Both the position numbers and the translations under genes were made by a program. A stretch of DNA of 32,116 nucleotides, taken from assembly GCA_030838445.1 (NCBI GenBank), contig JAUZFQ010000029.1, positions 1 to 32,116 on the forward strand, in the 5' to 3' direction. Below are positions 17,503-26,159 of this stretch, piece after piece; position 1 is the stretch's first letter; each line of letters begins with the position of its first letter. Source of the stretch: Pyrinomonadaceae bacterium. Its GTDB lineage: Bacteria; Acidobacteriota; Blastocatellia; Pyrinomonadales; Pyrinomonadaceae. The notes below the pieces were generated by a model. That model was not told the DNA's origin. It saw nothing but the letters and a program-made list of their open reading frames with translations, and ran no database searches.

Positions 17503-19305
17503 TTGAAACAAAACTTCTTTTTTCTCGTGCTCGCGCTCGTCATGGGCGCGGCGATCATCCTGACGGTGCGCGAACCCGCCGCGCTGCCCAAAACCGTCCC
17601 CCCGCATTTCGTCACGACGAACGGTACGCGCTTCGTCGTGGACAGGCAGCCGTTTCGTTTCGCGGGCGCGAACGTCGCCGTGATGTACCGCGAAGAGGAT
17701 CGCGCGCGGATGCCGGAGACGCTTGCGGAGGCGCAGCGGCTCGGCCTCGGCGTCCTGCGCGTGTGGGCTTACGGCGAGGGCACGGAGCGCGACGGCGTGA
17801 TGTCGGTCGGCCGCGACCGCGACGACTGGCCGCGCACGCACCCCTTCCGCCGCGCGCCCGACGAATGGAACGAGGAAGCCTTCGTCCACCTCGACCGCGT
17901 GCTCGCAGAGGCCGCGCGCCGCAACCTGCGCGTCCAACTCTGCCTCGTCAACTGGTGGCGCGACACGGGCGGCGTCACGCAATACCTGCGTTGGGCGGGC
18001 ATCTCGGATGCGGCCGACGACGCACAGCCCTTCGGCATCAACGTCGAACGCGCGATGCTCTTTTACACGAACCCGGAGACGCGCCGCCTCTATCGCCAGC
18101 ACGTCGAGCGCGTCGTCACGCGCCGCAACACCGTGACGGGCGTGCTCTACCGCGACGACCCGACGATCATGGCCTACGAGTTGATGAACGAGGCGCAAGC
18201 CCCGCCCGGCCGCTGGCACGAACGGCACGAGTGGGTCGCGGAGATGAGCGCCTACGTCAAGTCGCTCGACCCGAACCACCTCTTGACGCCGGGGACGTGG
18301 GGCTACCGCTCGGCCTTCGAGCGGCGCGCGTGGCTCGCCGAGCACCGGCTCCCGCACGTCGATTTCGTAGACGTGCACAACTACCCGCGCGACGACCACG
18401 ACGTGTTCGTCACGTCGCCCGAAGCGCTCGGCGAGTTCGTCACGAACCGCGCCGCCGCCACCTTCTCGCTCAACAAGCCGCTCGTGATGGGCGAGTTCGG
18501 GATGGGGCCGGAAGGCTACGAAGGCTTCACACAGGCCGAGTGGTATCGCGCCTACTTCGAGCACTCCGCGCGCAACGGTGCGGCGGGCGCGATCTTCTGG
18601 ATTCTCACGCCCGACCCGCGACGCGGCTACGGCATCACCTACACGGACGAGCGCGACGCGGCGGTGCGCGCAGAGATCGCGCGCGGCGCGTCGCTCTTCG
18701 CGTCGCAGCGCGCGGCCACGCCGCCGGACGACGTGCTCGACGTGCGGCGTCATCTCATCCCGCGGCAGTTCGCCTTCGCGCGTCCAGCGGGCGACGCGGG
18801 CGCGCAGCCCGCAGTCACGAACCCGCTCCCCGGCGGCGGCCTGCTCTACCGCTTCCGGCCGGAACAGGCCACGCGCGGTCGCTTTGAAAAGATGGGTGGC
18901 GGCGAAGGGTACGTGTGGGGGTGGGGCATGGGCTTCTTCGAGTACGTTGTGCCGGGCAGGGAAGACTGGCGCAAGGTCGGCGCAATCATCGTGCGCGCGC
19001 ACCTGCAACCCGTGCTGCCCGTCGAAGCGCAGGGTCGCTACGACGGCACGCGCGTCACGCTCTACATCAACGGGACGAACTGCGGCTCGCGCCTCGTCAC
19101 GGTCGAGCAACCGCCGCAGGTGTTGCTCCAAGAATGGCGCGTGGACTCACTCGCCGCACGCGCCGAGGCCGCGCGCGGTCGCGCCCTCTCCGTCCGCTTC
19201 GTCGTCGAACTCGACGCCGACCTCCCCTTCGGCATCAACCTCTCCAACTTCCCCACGAACGACAGCAACCGCGACGCCAAGCCCGTCGAAGTTGAAGTGA
19301 GGTAA
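17503..19305 (+). CDS. GH5-like glycoside hydrolase (mannanase/cellulase type)
   Basis: A 600-residue protein with a membrane anchor or signal sequence (KQNFFFLVLALVMGAAIILT) and a (beta/alpha)8 GH5-type catalytic domain. The domain starts at FVVDRQPFRFAGANVAVM and includes LGVLRVWAYGEG, the acid/base Glu230 in ELMNEA and the nucleophile Glu331 in VMGEFGMG. Such enzymes cut beta-mannan or related beta-1,4 glucans. Residues about 450-600 form an extra beta-rich domain. The start is an unusual TTG at 17503 because it includes the hydrophobic leader; the ATG at 17542 would remove half of it. Convergent with hemB across heptamer element 6. Confidence 0.85.
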   Translation: MKQNFFFLVLALVMGAAIILTVREPAALPKTVPPHFVTTNGTRFVVDRQPFRFAGANVAVMYREEDRARMPETLAEAQRLGLGVLRVWAYGEGTERDGVMSVGRDRDDWPRTHPFRRAPDEWNEEAFVHLDRVLAEAARRNLRVQLCLVNWWRDTGGVTQYLRWAGISDAADDAQPFGINVERAMLFYTNPETRRLYRQHVERVVTRRNTVTGVLYRDDPTIMAYELMNEAQAPPGRWHERHEWVAEMSAYVKSLDPNHLLTPGTWGYRSAFERRAWLAEHRLPHVDFVDVHNYPRDDHDVFVTSPEALGEFVTNRAAATFSLNKPLVMGEFGMGPEGYEGFTQAEWYRAYFEHSARNGAAGAIFWILTPDPRRGYGITYTDERDAAVRAEIARGASLFASQRAATPPDDVLDVRRHLIPRQFAFARPAGDAGAQPAVTNPLPGGGLLYRFRPEQATRGRFEKMGGGEGYVWGWGMGFFEYVVPGREDWRKVGAIIVRAHLQPVLPVEAQGRYDGTRVTLYINGTNCGSRLVTVEQPPQVLLQEWRVDSLAARAEAARGRALSVRFVVELDADLPFGINLSNFPTNDSNRDAKPVEVEVR

Positions 19306-19313
19306 AAGGAAAG

Positions 19314-19425
19314 ACCGTCCCTAGTCAGTAGTCCGTGGTCAGTTGTTCAAGTCAGTCTTTAGCAACTTGCGTGATTGACACATGCAACTGACAACTGACT
19401 ACTGACCACGGACAACTGACGGTTT
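19314..19425. repeat. Heptamer-arm inverted repeat 6 (GH5-hemB convergent gap)
   Basis: The left arm contains TCAGTAG, TCCGTGG, TCAGTTG, TTCAAGT (19325-19352). The right arm is CAACTGA, CAACTGA, CTACTGA, CCACGGA, CAACTGA, CGGTTTT (19385-19425). It is the same family as elements 5 and 8. It begins 8 bp after the GH5 stop and ends on the base next to the hemB stop, filling the whole convergent gap, where it could terminate transcription from both sides. Confidence 0.9.
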
Positions 19426-20397
19426 TTAGCGCAGCAGTCTCGCCGCGTCCTGCGCGTAGTAAGTGATGATCAGGTCTGCGCCCGCGCGGCGGATGCTGGT
19501 CAGCGTTTCCAACATCACGCGCTCTTCGTCAATCCAGCCGCGCGCGGCCGCCGCCTTGATCATCGCGTACTCGCCCGACACGTGATAGGCGGCGAGCGGC
19601 AGATCGAAACGGTCGCGCACCATGCGCAGGATGTCCAGATAGGCGGTCGCCGGTTTGACCATCAGGAAGTCTGCGCCCTCCGCGTAGTCGAGTTCGGCCT
19701 CGCGCATCGCCTCGCGCGCGTTCGCGGCGTCCATCTGGTACGAGCGACGGTCGCCGAACGCGGGCGCGCTCGCCGCCGCTTCCCGGAACGGCCCGTAGAA
19801 GGCCGACGCGTACTTCACCGCGTAAGACATGACGGCCGTCTGATCCAACCCCGCGCCGTCGAGCGCCTCGCGGATCGCGCCGACCTGCCCGTCCATCATC
19901 GCCGACGGCGCAACGATGTCCGCGCCCGCCTCGGCCTGACTCACCGCCGTCTGCGCCAACAACTCCAGCGTCTCGTCGTTCAACAACTCGCCTTCGCGCA
20001 CCACGCCGCAATGCCCGTGCGAAGTGTACTCGCACAGGCACGTGTCCGCGATGACGACCATCTCCGGCACGGCGCGTCGCACCGCACGGATGGCCGCCTG
20101 CACGACGCCGTCCCGCGCGTAAGCGCCCGTCGCCGTCTCGTCCTTCGTCTCCGGCAGCCCGAACAAAATGACCGCCCCGACGCCCACGTCAAACGCCCTC
20201 GACGCCTCGCGCACCACCTCGTCCACCGACAAATTAAAGACTCCCGGCATCGAAGAAATTTCGCGCCGCACGCCCTCGCCCGCGCACGCGAACAACGGCA
20301 GCACCAAATCCTCGCGCGCCAGACGCGCCTCACGCACCAACGCGCGCAAAGCCTCACGCCGCCGCAGTCTCCTCGGACGATGTACCAACTCAGCCAT
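19426..20397 (-). CDS. hemB: Porphobilinogen synthase (ALA dehydratase)
   Basis: A 323-residue HemB that condenses two 5-aminolevulinate molecules to porphobilinogen in tetrapyrrole synthesis. The zinc site C-x-C-x7-C is C120, C122 and C130 in [11 protein letters not shown]. The two substrate lysines are K195 ([14 protein letters not shown]) and K248 (MVKPA). The opening R-R-L-R-R plus [11 protein letters not shown] and the closing block [14 protein letters not shown] are typical. The ATG at 20397 has AAGGG about 9 bp upstream. Its product feeds heme, which the cytochrome b of the nitrate module needs. No other hem genes are nearby. Confidence 0.96.
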   Translation of the reverse strand: MAELVHRPRRLRRREALRALVREARLAREDLVLPLFACAGEGVRREISSMPGVFNLSVDEVVREASRAFDVGVGAVILFGLPETKDETATGAYARDGVVQAAIRAVRRAVPEMVVIADTCLCEYTSHGHCGVVREGELLNDETLELLAQTAVSQAEAGADIVAPSAMMDGQVGAIREALDGAGLDQTAVMSYAVKYASAFYGPFREAAASAPAFGDRRSYQMDAANAREAMREAELDYAEGADFLMVKPATAYLDILRMVRDRFDLPLAAYHVSGEYAMIKAAAARGWIDEERVMLETLTSIRRAGADLIITYYAQDAARLLR

Positions 20398-20407
20398 CCG
20401 CCATCCC

Positions 20408-20460
20408 TTTCTTCAACCGCCCAACCCTTCAACCGGCCAACTCTTCGTCCGGCCATTCGC
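20408..20460 (-). repeat. Octamer-period repeat upstream of hemB
   Basis: Units CAACCGCC, CAACCCTT, CAACCGGC, CAACTCTT, then the weaker CGTCCGGC and CATTCGCC, follow each other with an 8-bp period. Unlike the heptamer elements there is no matching opposite arm. It covers the leader of hemB. From 20460 to 20630 I see only GC-rich, Pro-codon-like DNA with a weak Gly-rich reading frame on the minus strand (20477-20677, TTG start). Confidence 0.5.
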
Positions 20461-20636
20461 CGACGCCACCGCCCTACTATTCGCCGGTGCTGCCGACCGT
20501 CCATTCGCCGCCGACGCCACCCACGCCGCCGTCAGCCTCCGGCCTCTCCGCCGACCCGAACGACGCGCCCCGATAATACGTGCCGCCGCCGCCCGCAAGC
20601 AAACCGCCCGACCCGCCACCCCACTGGCCATTCAGT

Positions 20637-20677
20637 TTGAAATTAAGAGTCAATGTTGACCCATGCTTTAATTTCAA
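20637..20677. other. AT-rich inverted repeat with nested palindrome
   Basis: TTGAAATTAA (20637-20646) and TTAATTTCAA (20668-20677) are perfect complements. The 21-bp loop contains the palindrome GTCAATGTTGAC (20649-20660). It lies 30 bp upstream of the tRNA-Met promoter and far from hemB, so it could be an operator or a hairpin between the two. Confidence 0.45.
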
Positions 20678-20706
20678 CCTGAACTACTACGGCCACCTCA
20701 CCCCGC

Positions 20707-20734
20707 TTGACCTTTCAACCGCGCTCCCTATAAT
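20707..20734 (+). promoter_or_regulatory. Promoter of the tRNA-Met gene
   Basis: TTGACC (20707-20712) and a perfect TATAAT (20729-20734) are spaced 16 bp apart. Transcription would start about 20741, ten bases before the mature tRNA 5' end. Confidence 0.8.
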
Positions 20735-20750
20735 GTTTCTTCCAACTTAT

Positions 20751-20827
20751 GGCGGGGTAGCTCAGCCGGTTAGAGCGCGGGATTCATAACCCCGAGGTCG
20801 GGAGTTCGAGTCTCCCCCCCGCTACCA
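20751..20827 (+). tRNA. tRNA-Met (CAU), elongator type
   Basis: A 77-nt cloverleaf with acceptor stem GGCGGGG/CCCCGCT, the first pair being G-U. D arm GCTC...GAGC, anticodon stem CGGGA/CCCCG with loop TTCATAA, T arm GGGAG TTCGAGT CTCCC, and an encoded ACCA end. The body and the G-U first pair resemble Bacillus elongator tRNA-Met; initiator tRNA would have an unpaired C1-A72. A CAU-anticodon tRNA-Ile2 is the alternative, less likely. Confidence 0.93.
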
Positions 20828-20869
20828 CATACCCTCAAAACCTATCTATGCGAGTGATATTCTCAAGGC

Positions 20870-23800
20870 ATGCTTCACACCACTCAAATTCGCATTCTTG
20901 AGCAGGACAACAACCGGCGCGGCGACCTCTTCGGGAGACTGATGGCCGACCTCTTTGTTGCGCTCGGCTATGAACAACCTCGCCTCAATATTCATAAGTC
21001 CGGCCGTGAGCTTGATCTCACGTCCGAGCATCGTCTCGAACGGCGGCGCGCCATCGGCGAATGCAAAGCTACCGCCGACACAATCGGGGGCGGTGACCTG
21101 AACAAATTCGTCGGCGCGCTCGACGCGGAGCAGAAGGACGACCTTCCACTGACCGGTTATTTCATCTCCCTCGGTGGCTTCAAAGAAACCGCCATCGAGC
21201 AGGAGAAAAGTCGTCCACGCACAAAGATCATTCTCCTTGACGGTTCGCAGGTTATTGACGAACTGATAAAAGGTCGAATCCTGATCGGCAAAGAGCGTGC
21301 TACCGAACTGGCGGGACGAAGTTGTTCAGGGCAAGTCGATCTGGCTCTGGACGCTGAGGCCGAACTGCTCGCACACGAACGCGGCTGGATTTGGGTGCTC
21401 TACTACACTCAAGGCAAAGGGCGCACGCACTTCGCGCTGATTCATGCCGACGGCACACCGCTCGCCCGCACCATCGCCGACGAGATTATTGCCGCTGATC
21501 GCGACTGCGGCGGCTCGCTGCATCAACTAACCTGCCTCAATCCAGTGCCCCGGCGACCCGCAGACGACCCGCAGCAAGTCAATGACGCTCTCAAAGCATA
21601 CGAGCGCTATCTTACCGAGGAGTGCGGATATATTCAGCTAGACGGTCTGCCCGCCGATGGCGATGTAGGCTCTCGCCGTCTTCAACTGGAAAGCCTGTTT
21701 GTCCCGTTGCATCTCGACATCAACGAACAGGTAAAACGTCAACAGGTCGGCGCTGTTCTGACCGACCATCCACGCCTCGCCCTCCTCGCCGCACCGGGAG
21801 GCGGAAAGTCAACGCTGCTCAAGCGCCTCGCCATCGCCTATGCCGACCCATCGAGACGCAAGCGGGTCGCCGACGATTTGCCGGATCGTGATTGGTTCCC
21901 GATTTTCTTCCGCTGCCGCGAACTGCGCGAACTCGCGCGCGGCTCATTCGCGGAGTTGATGGAAGCTCTTTCAGCCAGAGAGCCTGTGCGCCAGCACGGC
22001 GCAACCTTTCGCGCCTATGTTGACCGCGCGCTCCTCGACGGGCGCGTTCTCCTGCTGGTGGACGGGCTTGATGAAATCTCCGACCCCGGCGACCGCGCCG
22101 CCTTCGTCAGCACGCTCCGAACCGCTATTCAGGCTTACCCCGGCACGGCGCTCGTCGCCACTTCACGCGAGGCGGGCTTCCGTCATGTGGCCGCGCATCT
22201 GGCCGCGATCTGCACCCGCGCGACGCTCTCGCCTTTTGATGCCGAAGACATCGAACGGCTGACCGTAGCTTGGAGCCGCGAAGTAGTCGGAGATACGGAG
22301 AAAGTGCGCGCCGACGCCGAACAGCTCGCCCGCACGATCACCGCGAATGATCGAATTCGACGGCTCGCCATTAACCCCTTGCTCCTGACCACGCTCCTGC
22401 TGGTCAAACGCTGGGTCGGTTCCTTGCCGACGCGCCGCGCCGTCCTGTACGGCAAAGCGGTCGAAGTTCTCCTGATGACCTGGAACACAGAGGGGTTCGC
22501 CCCGATTCCTGAGGATGAAGCCCTCCCGCAACTCTGCTACGTCGCCTCGGCGATGATGCAGGAAGGCGCGCAAAAGGTCAGCCGGCCTCGCCTTGCAGAA
22601 TTGCTACAGGAAGCGCGCGACGCTATGCCGACGGAGTTGGGCTTCGTTCAGGGCAGCGTCGAGAGCTTCATCAATCGAGTCGAAGATCGCAGCAGTCTCC
22701 TGATGATGACCGGCCTTGATGTAGAGGACGGGCGGCTAGTTGAGTTCTTTGAATTCCGCCATCTCACCTTCCAGGAGTTCCTGACCGCGCGAGCGATGGT
22801 CGAGGGCTGGCATCCAGAACGCAGGGACAGCGACACTCTGGTCACTGTCCTTGAGCCGCATTTCGAAAAGGAGGAATGGCGAGAGGTCATCCCGCTCGCG
22901 GCTGCGCTCGGTGGAAAAGCAACTGAGGCGTTAGTTAATCGACTGACTGAACTGATTAGTGCGACGGGCGAGAACGCTTCGATAGATACTAAGAAGCATC
23001 TGCTACTCGCTCATGCCCTCGGCAACTGCCTGGCTGACGAGGCGGCTGCCCGACCGGAGACCATCCGCGCAGCTATGAGGGAGTTAATTCGGGTGGAAAT
23101 TTTTTCTTCGGAAGCACCCTTCATAGCGACGCTCGCTAGAGGCCGCTATGGCACGACAATGCGGGAAGAAGCCATGAATGACTTATTAGGGCGCACCCAA
23201 GACTTCTATCGTCCAGCTTGGGCATTGCGGTATAGCGTTTGGTGGCAAACGGTAGAGATCGAGAATCAAAAAGGGTATGAACGGGCAGCCAACCGATTTC
23301 TTGAACTTCTGACAAGCCGGGACATCCTTGAGCGTTGCGAAGGGGCGCTTGGTTTCGCACCGTTATGTGAAATTCTTGGCAGCAGCATATCTCTTAAAGC
23401 CTCTACCGATGTATTGCAGCGAATTGGATTAGCACTGTTACCGTTACTCTTCAGCGATTCCACAACTGAAAACTTCTCGGCTATGTGGGGATTAAATCGA
23501 ATTGGGTTTTGGGAAATGTGGAATCCGCCATCGGAGCCGGATGTGCTTGGTCGTTTATTTAATCTCTGGAATCACGCCGATAATCCAGATATACGAACAA
23601 TGTCTCCGGTCACGATTACAAGTCAGCGCCTTGTGGTTCGCACTGGCAAGGGACATTGCTCCACCATTCAGCCAGAAGAGTTTGAGAGTTTTATTCAAAA
23701 CTATTCCGAACTGACAGACCTTACCGAGAAGCCAGCCGCGCTCGTGATTGCATATTATATGCGCACACCTTGGAGCGATGCTGAGTTGGCAGAACATGTC

Positions 23801-23881
23801 CGTGCATTACTCAAGTCTAATTCCGCTGCTAATAGTAAGCTGATGCACGACCTTCTCAGACAGCTTGGCGAAAAGCCATGA
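20870..23881 (+). CDS. REase-like nuclease fused to NACHT NTPase, candidate phage-defence protein
   Basis: A 1003-residue protein. Residues 1-150 look like an Mrr-type PD-(D/E)xK nuclease: FGRLMADLFVALGYE, then ELDL (D49) and GECK (E64, K66). About 150-290 is a linker domain. The NACHT NTPase (about 290-480) has Walker A APGGGKST (K313) and Walker B LLLVDGLDEI (D398), then TALVATSREAGF. The remainder, to 1003, is helical and probably the sensor. Bacterial STAND proteins of this layout (Avs and bNACHT types) sense phage proteins and trigger a nuclease effector. It starts 42 bp after a tRNA, a usual insertion site, and stands as a single gene. Base use drifts to AT-rich in the last third. Confidence 0.88.
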   Translation: MLHTTQIRILEQDNNRRGDLFGRLMADLFVALGYEQPRLNIHKSGRELDLTSEHRLERRRAIGECKATADTIGGGDLNKFVGALDAEQKDDLPLTGYFISLGGFKETAIEQEKSRPRTKIILLDGSQVIDELIKGRILIGKERATELAGRSCSGQVDLALDAEAELLAHERGWIWVLYYTQGKGRTHFALIHADGTPLARTIADEIIAADRDCGGSLHQLTCLNPVPRRPADDPQQVNDALKAYERYLTEECGYIQLDGLPADGDVGSRRLQLESLFVPLHLDINEQVKRQQVGAVLTDHPRLALLAAPGGGKSTLLKRLAIAYADPSRRKRVADDLPDRDWFPIFFRCRELRELARGSFAELMEALSAREPVRQHGATFRAYVDRALLDGRVLLLVDGLDEISDPGDRAAFVSTLRTAIQAYPGTALVATSREAGFRHVAAHLAAICTRATLSPFDAEDIERLTVAWSREVVGDTEKVRADAEQLARTITANDRIRRLAINPLLLTTLLLVKRWVGSLPTRRAVLYGKAVEVLLMTWNTEGFAPIPEDEALPQLCYVASAMMQEGAQKVSRPRLAELLQEARDAMPTELGFVQGSVESFINRVEDRSSLLMMTGLDVEDGRLVEFFEFRHLTFQEFLTARAMVEGWHPERRDSDTLVTVLEPHFEKEEWREVIPLAAALGGKATEALVNRLTELISATGENASIDTKKHLLLAHALGNCLADEAAARPETIRAAMRELIRVEIFSSEAPFIATLARGRYGTTMREEAMNDLLGRTQDFYRPAWALRYSVWWQTVEIENQKGYERAANRFLELLTSRDILERCEGALGFAPLCEILGSSISLKASTDVLQRIGLALLPLLFSDSTTENFSAMWGLNRIGFWEMWNPPSEPDVLGRLFNLWNHADNPDIRTMSPVTITSQRLVVRTGKGHCSTIQPEEFESFIQNYSELTDLTEKPAALVIAYYMRTPWSDAELAEHVRALLKSNSAANSKLMHDLLRQLGEKP

Positions 23882-23911
23882 GCCGTGCTCGCAAGCTTGT
23901 GTTCTTATCAA

Positions 23912-24020
23912 TCAAAAGTTAAATCCGCGTTCGACTCGGAACCAGTCGAAATCGACGTAGCCGGTCTCGCGGGTCTTGCCCGTGCGGACGGCGAACCTGC
24001 TCCCCGCCGCCCGCAGGCGC
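23912..24020 (-). pseudogene. C-terminal fragment, glycosidase-like
   Basis: On the minus strand the frame ending at 23912 reads RFAVRTGKTRETGYVDFDWF then RVERGFNF and stop. The GYVDFDWFRV pattern resembles the end of GH43-type beta-xylosidases with a concanavalin-like tail. There is no start and the frame is lost upstream of about 24020, where a different fragment begins. The identification rests on a short stretch. Confidence 0.4.
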
Positions 24021-24026
24021 GAAGAT

Positions 24027-24195
24027 GTCAAGTGACCCCGATAAATTTCAAAACGTAGGGGCCGGTCAGTCCGACGAGCAGCCAGCCCAAGATCATCAAC
24101 ATGAGGCCGGGCAGTAGCAGGTCTGACGACTTAATGCCTCCTGCGCCGTAGTAGACCATTGCGTTCGGGGGCGTGCTGACGACGAAAGGCACTCC
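24027..24195 (-). pseudogene. C-terminal fragment of a DASS (SLC13) anion transporter
   Basis: The minus-strand frame reads GVPFVVSTPPNAMVYYGAGG and then a hydrophobic helix (LMLMILGWLLVGLTGPYVL) to a TGA at 24029-24027. TPPNA is the sodium-binding signature of the divalent anion:Na+ symporter family. Only about 56 residues remain, preceded in frame by TAG (24198-24196), so the gene is dead. Confidence 0.65.
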
Positions 24196-24413
24196 CTAAG
24201 ACGCCGCCACCGCGATCAGAATAGCCGTCGAAGGCGAAGGGTCGAGGCTCGCGACCAGCAGACCGAGCGCAACGGGTTCGACGCAAGCCCCCACCCGCCA
24301 TGCTCCGTCGGCAGCGCGACGGTGCGAATACGAACGCGCGCCGATGCCGCCGTCTCAGGCTTGCCCGCCCCGTCTTTTCGTCGTTGCCCCTCGTGTAAAA
24401 TCGTCCCGCTCAT
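24196..24413 (-). pseudogene. YwiC-like membrane protein remnant, frameshifted
   Basis: From an ATG at 24413 the frame reads to RTVALPTEHGGWGL, the N-terminal signature of YwiC-like proteins. The match continues in another frame as EPVALGLLVAS after a single-base shift near 24283, then meets TAG at 24196 and runs into the DASS fragment. YwiC-like genes lie in nitrate respiration clusters in Bacillus, and this remnant borders the nitrate module. The part after the frameshift could partly belong to the DASS gene. From 24420 to 24541 a short unassigned frame ends RFNIQDGQR; I cannot say whether it is coding. Confidence 0.6.
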
Positions 24414-24541
24414 CCAGCCCTTTCCGGTTCGATAATTTTAACGCTGTCCGTCCTGGATATTGAACCGCGCCTGAATAGCTTCGTCGGTTCGTCGTATAAA
24501 AATCTCGCCGTAGTGTTCGCGCCGCACGCCGGGCGCGTTAT

Positions 24542-25741
24542 TCAGTGGCCGAAAGCGACCGCCTGCGCCCGCTCGCCGCGTGAGGGGCGCAGGAAGACGA
24601 AGTAGTTGATCGCCAGACAGACGGACGCGAAGGCGGCGAGCAGGATGAAGCCCGGCCAGTAGTTGCCGGTGGCGTCGCGTATGACGCCGAGGACGAGCGG
24701 GGGGAAGAAACCGCCGAGTCCGCCGAACGCGCCGACCAGACCCGTCACCGTGCCCGTCTCTTTCGGAAAGTGCTGCGGCACGAGTTTGAAGACCGCGCCG
24801 TTGCCGAGTCCCAAAGCGGCCGCCGCGCCGAGTGCGCCGACGGTAAAAGTCAACATGAGCGGGCAGCCCATCAGTAGTCCGAACAAGGCCACCGCCGCGA
24901 AGACGAAGAGGAGCACGCGCGCCCCGCCCCACTTGTCTGCGAGCCAGCCGCCGACGGGGCGCAAGAGCGTCGCCACGAGGACGAACCCGGCGGTGCGCGC
25001 GCCCGCGTCCGTCGCCGACAGGCCGTACATGTCTTTGAGGAGCGTGGGCAGGTAGATCGAGAACGCGACGAAGCCGCCGAAGGTGACGAAGTAAAAGAGC
25101 GAGAGCACCCACGCGAGCGGCGAGCAGCGAAGCACCGTCAAGTTTTCGGCGAGCGTTTTAGGTTTCGCGTTCGAGGCCGCGTCGCGCGCGAAGAGATAGA
25201 AGACGACGCCCCACACGAGCGACACGGCGGCGAAGATGTAGAAGACCGGACGCCAAGAGCCGAGCGAGAGCGCGAGGACGGGCGCGCCGAAAACCGCGAG
25301 CGACTGCCCGATGTTGCCCATCCCGTAGACGCCGAGCGCCGCGCCCTGTTTCTCCGGCGCGAACCACTTCGACGTGAAGCCGACGCCGACGGAGAAGGTC
25401 GTGCCCGCAAGACCTAAGAAGAGTGCGAGCCAGAGCAGTTGCGCGTAAGAAGTCGAAAAACCGATGGCTGTTGCGGGTATCGCCGCGAGCATGAGCAAGG
25501 CGGCGAAGACGCGGCGACCGCCGAAACGGTCGGCCAGCATCCCTGCGGGGAGTCGTCCGAGCGAGCCGAGTAGGACGGGCATGGCGATCAGCAAACTCTT
25601 AGCTTTCGCCGACAGTCCGTACTCCTGCGTGAAGGTCGGCGCGAGCGCGGCGACCAGCCCCCACACCGCGAAGGAGACGGCGAAGGCCGTCGTGGAAAAA
25701 AAGAGCGCGCGCGCCGCGCCCGGTTTGAATGTTTCACTCAT
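24542..25741 (-). CDS. NarK-type nitrate/nitrite MFS transporter
   Basis: A 399-residue major facilitator with twelve membrane segments. It carries the nitrate/nitrite porter signature GLGNGAVFKLVPQHFPKE in the C-terminal half, the block GGFVAFSIYLPTLLKDMYGL in TM7-8, and MFS motif A as ADRFGGRR. It would move nitrate in or nitrite out across the cytoplasmic membrane. ATG at 25741 starts the N-terminal tail MSETFKPGAARALFFS; longer readings contain no matching protein. Last gene of the co-directional nitrate module; 199 bp separate it from the DUF3565 gene, so it may also have its own promoter. Confidence 0.9.
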   Translation of the reverse strand: MSETFKPGAARALFFSTTAFAVSFAVWGLVAALAPTFTQEYGLSAKAKSLLIAMPVLLGSLGRLPAGMLADRFGGRRVFAALLMLAAIPATAIGFSTSYAQLLWLALFLGLAGTTFSVGVGFTSKWFAPEKQGAALGVYGMGNIGQSLAVFGAPVLALSLGSWRPVFYIFAAVSLVWGVVFYLFARDAASNAKPKTLAENLTVLRCSPLAWVLSLFYFVTFGGFVAFSIYLPTLLKDMYGLSATDAGARTAGFVLVATLLRPVGGWLADKWGGARVLLFVFAAVALFGLLMGCPLMLTFTVGALGAAAALGLGNGAVFKLVPQHFPKETGTVTGLVGAFGGLGGFFPPLVLGVIRDATGNYWPGFILLAAFASVCLAINYFVFLRPSRGERAQAVAFGH

Positions 25742-25940
25742 CAATCCATAACTCCACGTCATTAAAGAGAATAAATACGAGAGGGCACTCGCCCGCCAGA
25801 GTCTTCTATGGCAAGGCGCGTGCCTTAAAAAAGTCTTGAAATGGACGTGACCTAAGTCCGGTTGATGCGTATTTCTACCCGCTTCAAGACGGTTCGGCGG
25901 GGAATTTTTCGACGCGCGTGGAGTGCGTCTTGCGCAAGAG

Positions 25941-26156
25941 TTAAGAGTCTGTGCTTTCGCCTTCGCGCGCCTCTTCGTCGCAACGCTTGCAGTCGAGTTC
26001 GAGGCCGAGGCGTGAGGCGCGGCCTTCTTCCGTGAGCACCCACGGGCGCGTGTTGAGCGGAGGGTCGTGGCGGACGTGCTGAAAGTGGCCGCAGTCCAAC
26101 TCCACGCGCCAGTGTGATTCGTCGTCACGGTCGAAGCCGACGATCTTGCATCGCAT
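25941..26156 (-). CDS. DUF3565 family protein
   Basis: A 71-residue protein that matches the DUF3565 pattern from end to end: CKIVGF, then an acidic patch, W-x-V-E-L-DCGHFQHVRHDPP, RPWVLTEEGR and a final LDCKRC. The conserved His/Cys residues (CGHxQH, CxxC) look like a metal site. Its function is not established. It lies between the small membrane protein (3 bp away) and narK in the nitrate module. The CTTGCGCAAG palindrome just past its stop (about 25929-25938) may be a minor hairpin. Confidence 0.85.
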   Translation of the reverse strand: MRCKIVGFDRDDESHWRVELDCGHFQHVRHDPPLNTRPWVLTEEGRASRLGLELDCKRCDEEAREGESTDS

Positions 26157-26159
26157 AAA

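Noticed and set aside
16296..19425. Terminal inverted repeats of insertion sequences at elements 5 and 6
   Set aside because: Each arm pairs with its own neighbour arm in the same gap. No transposase lies within any pair, and selB and GH5 are ordinary genes.
20477..20677. A Gly-rich 66-residue peptide upstream of hemB
   Set aside because: It would start at a TTG inside an inverted repeat with a poor ribosome site, and its Gly runs follow from the GC-rich repeat DNA. It could be real, but I cannot support it.
24260..24300. An attachment-site copy of the tRNA-Met 3' end after the NACHT gene
   Set aside because: GGGTTCGACGCAAGCCCCC has only a loose likeness to the tRNA T arm and belongs to the YwiC-like remnant. 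No exact repeat of the tRNA end is found to 24540, and no integrase is present.
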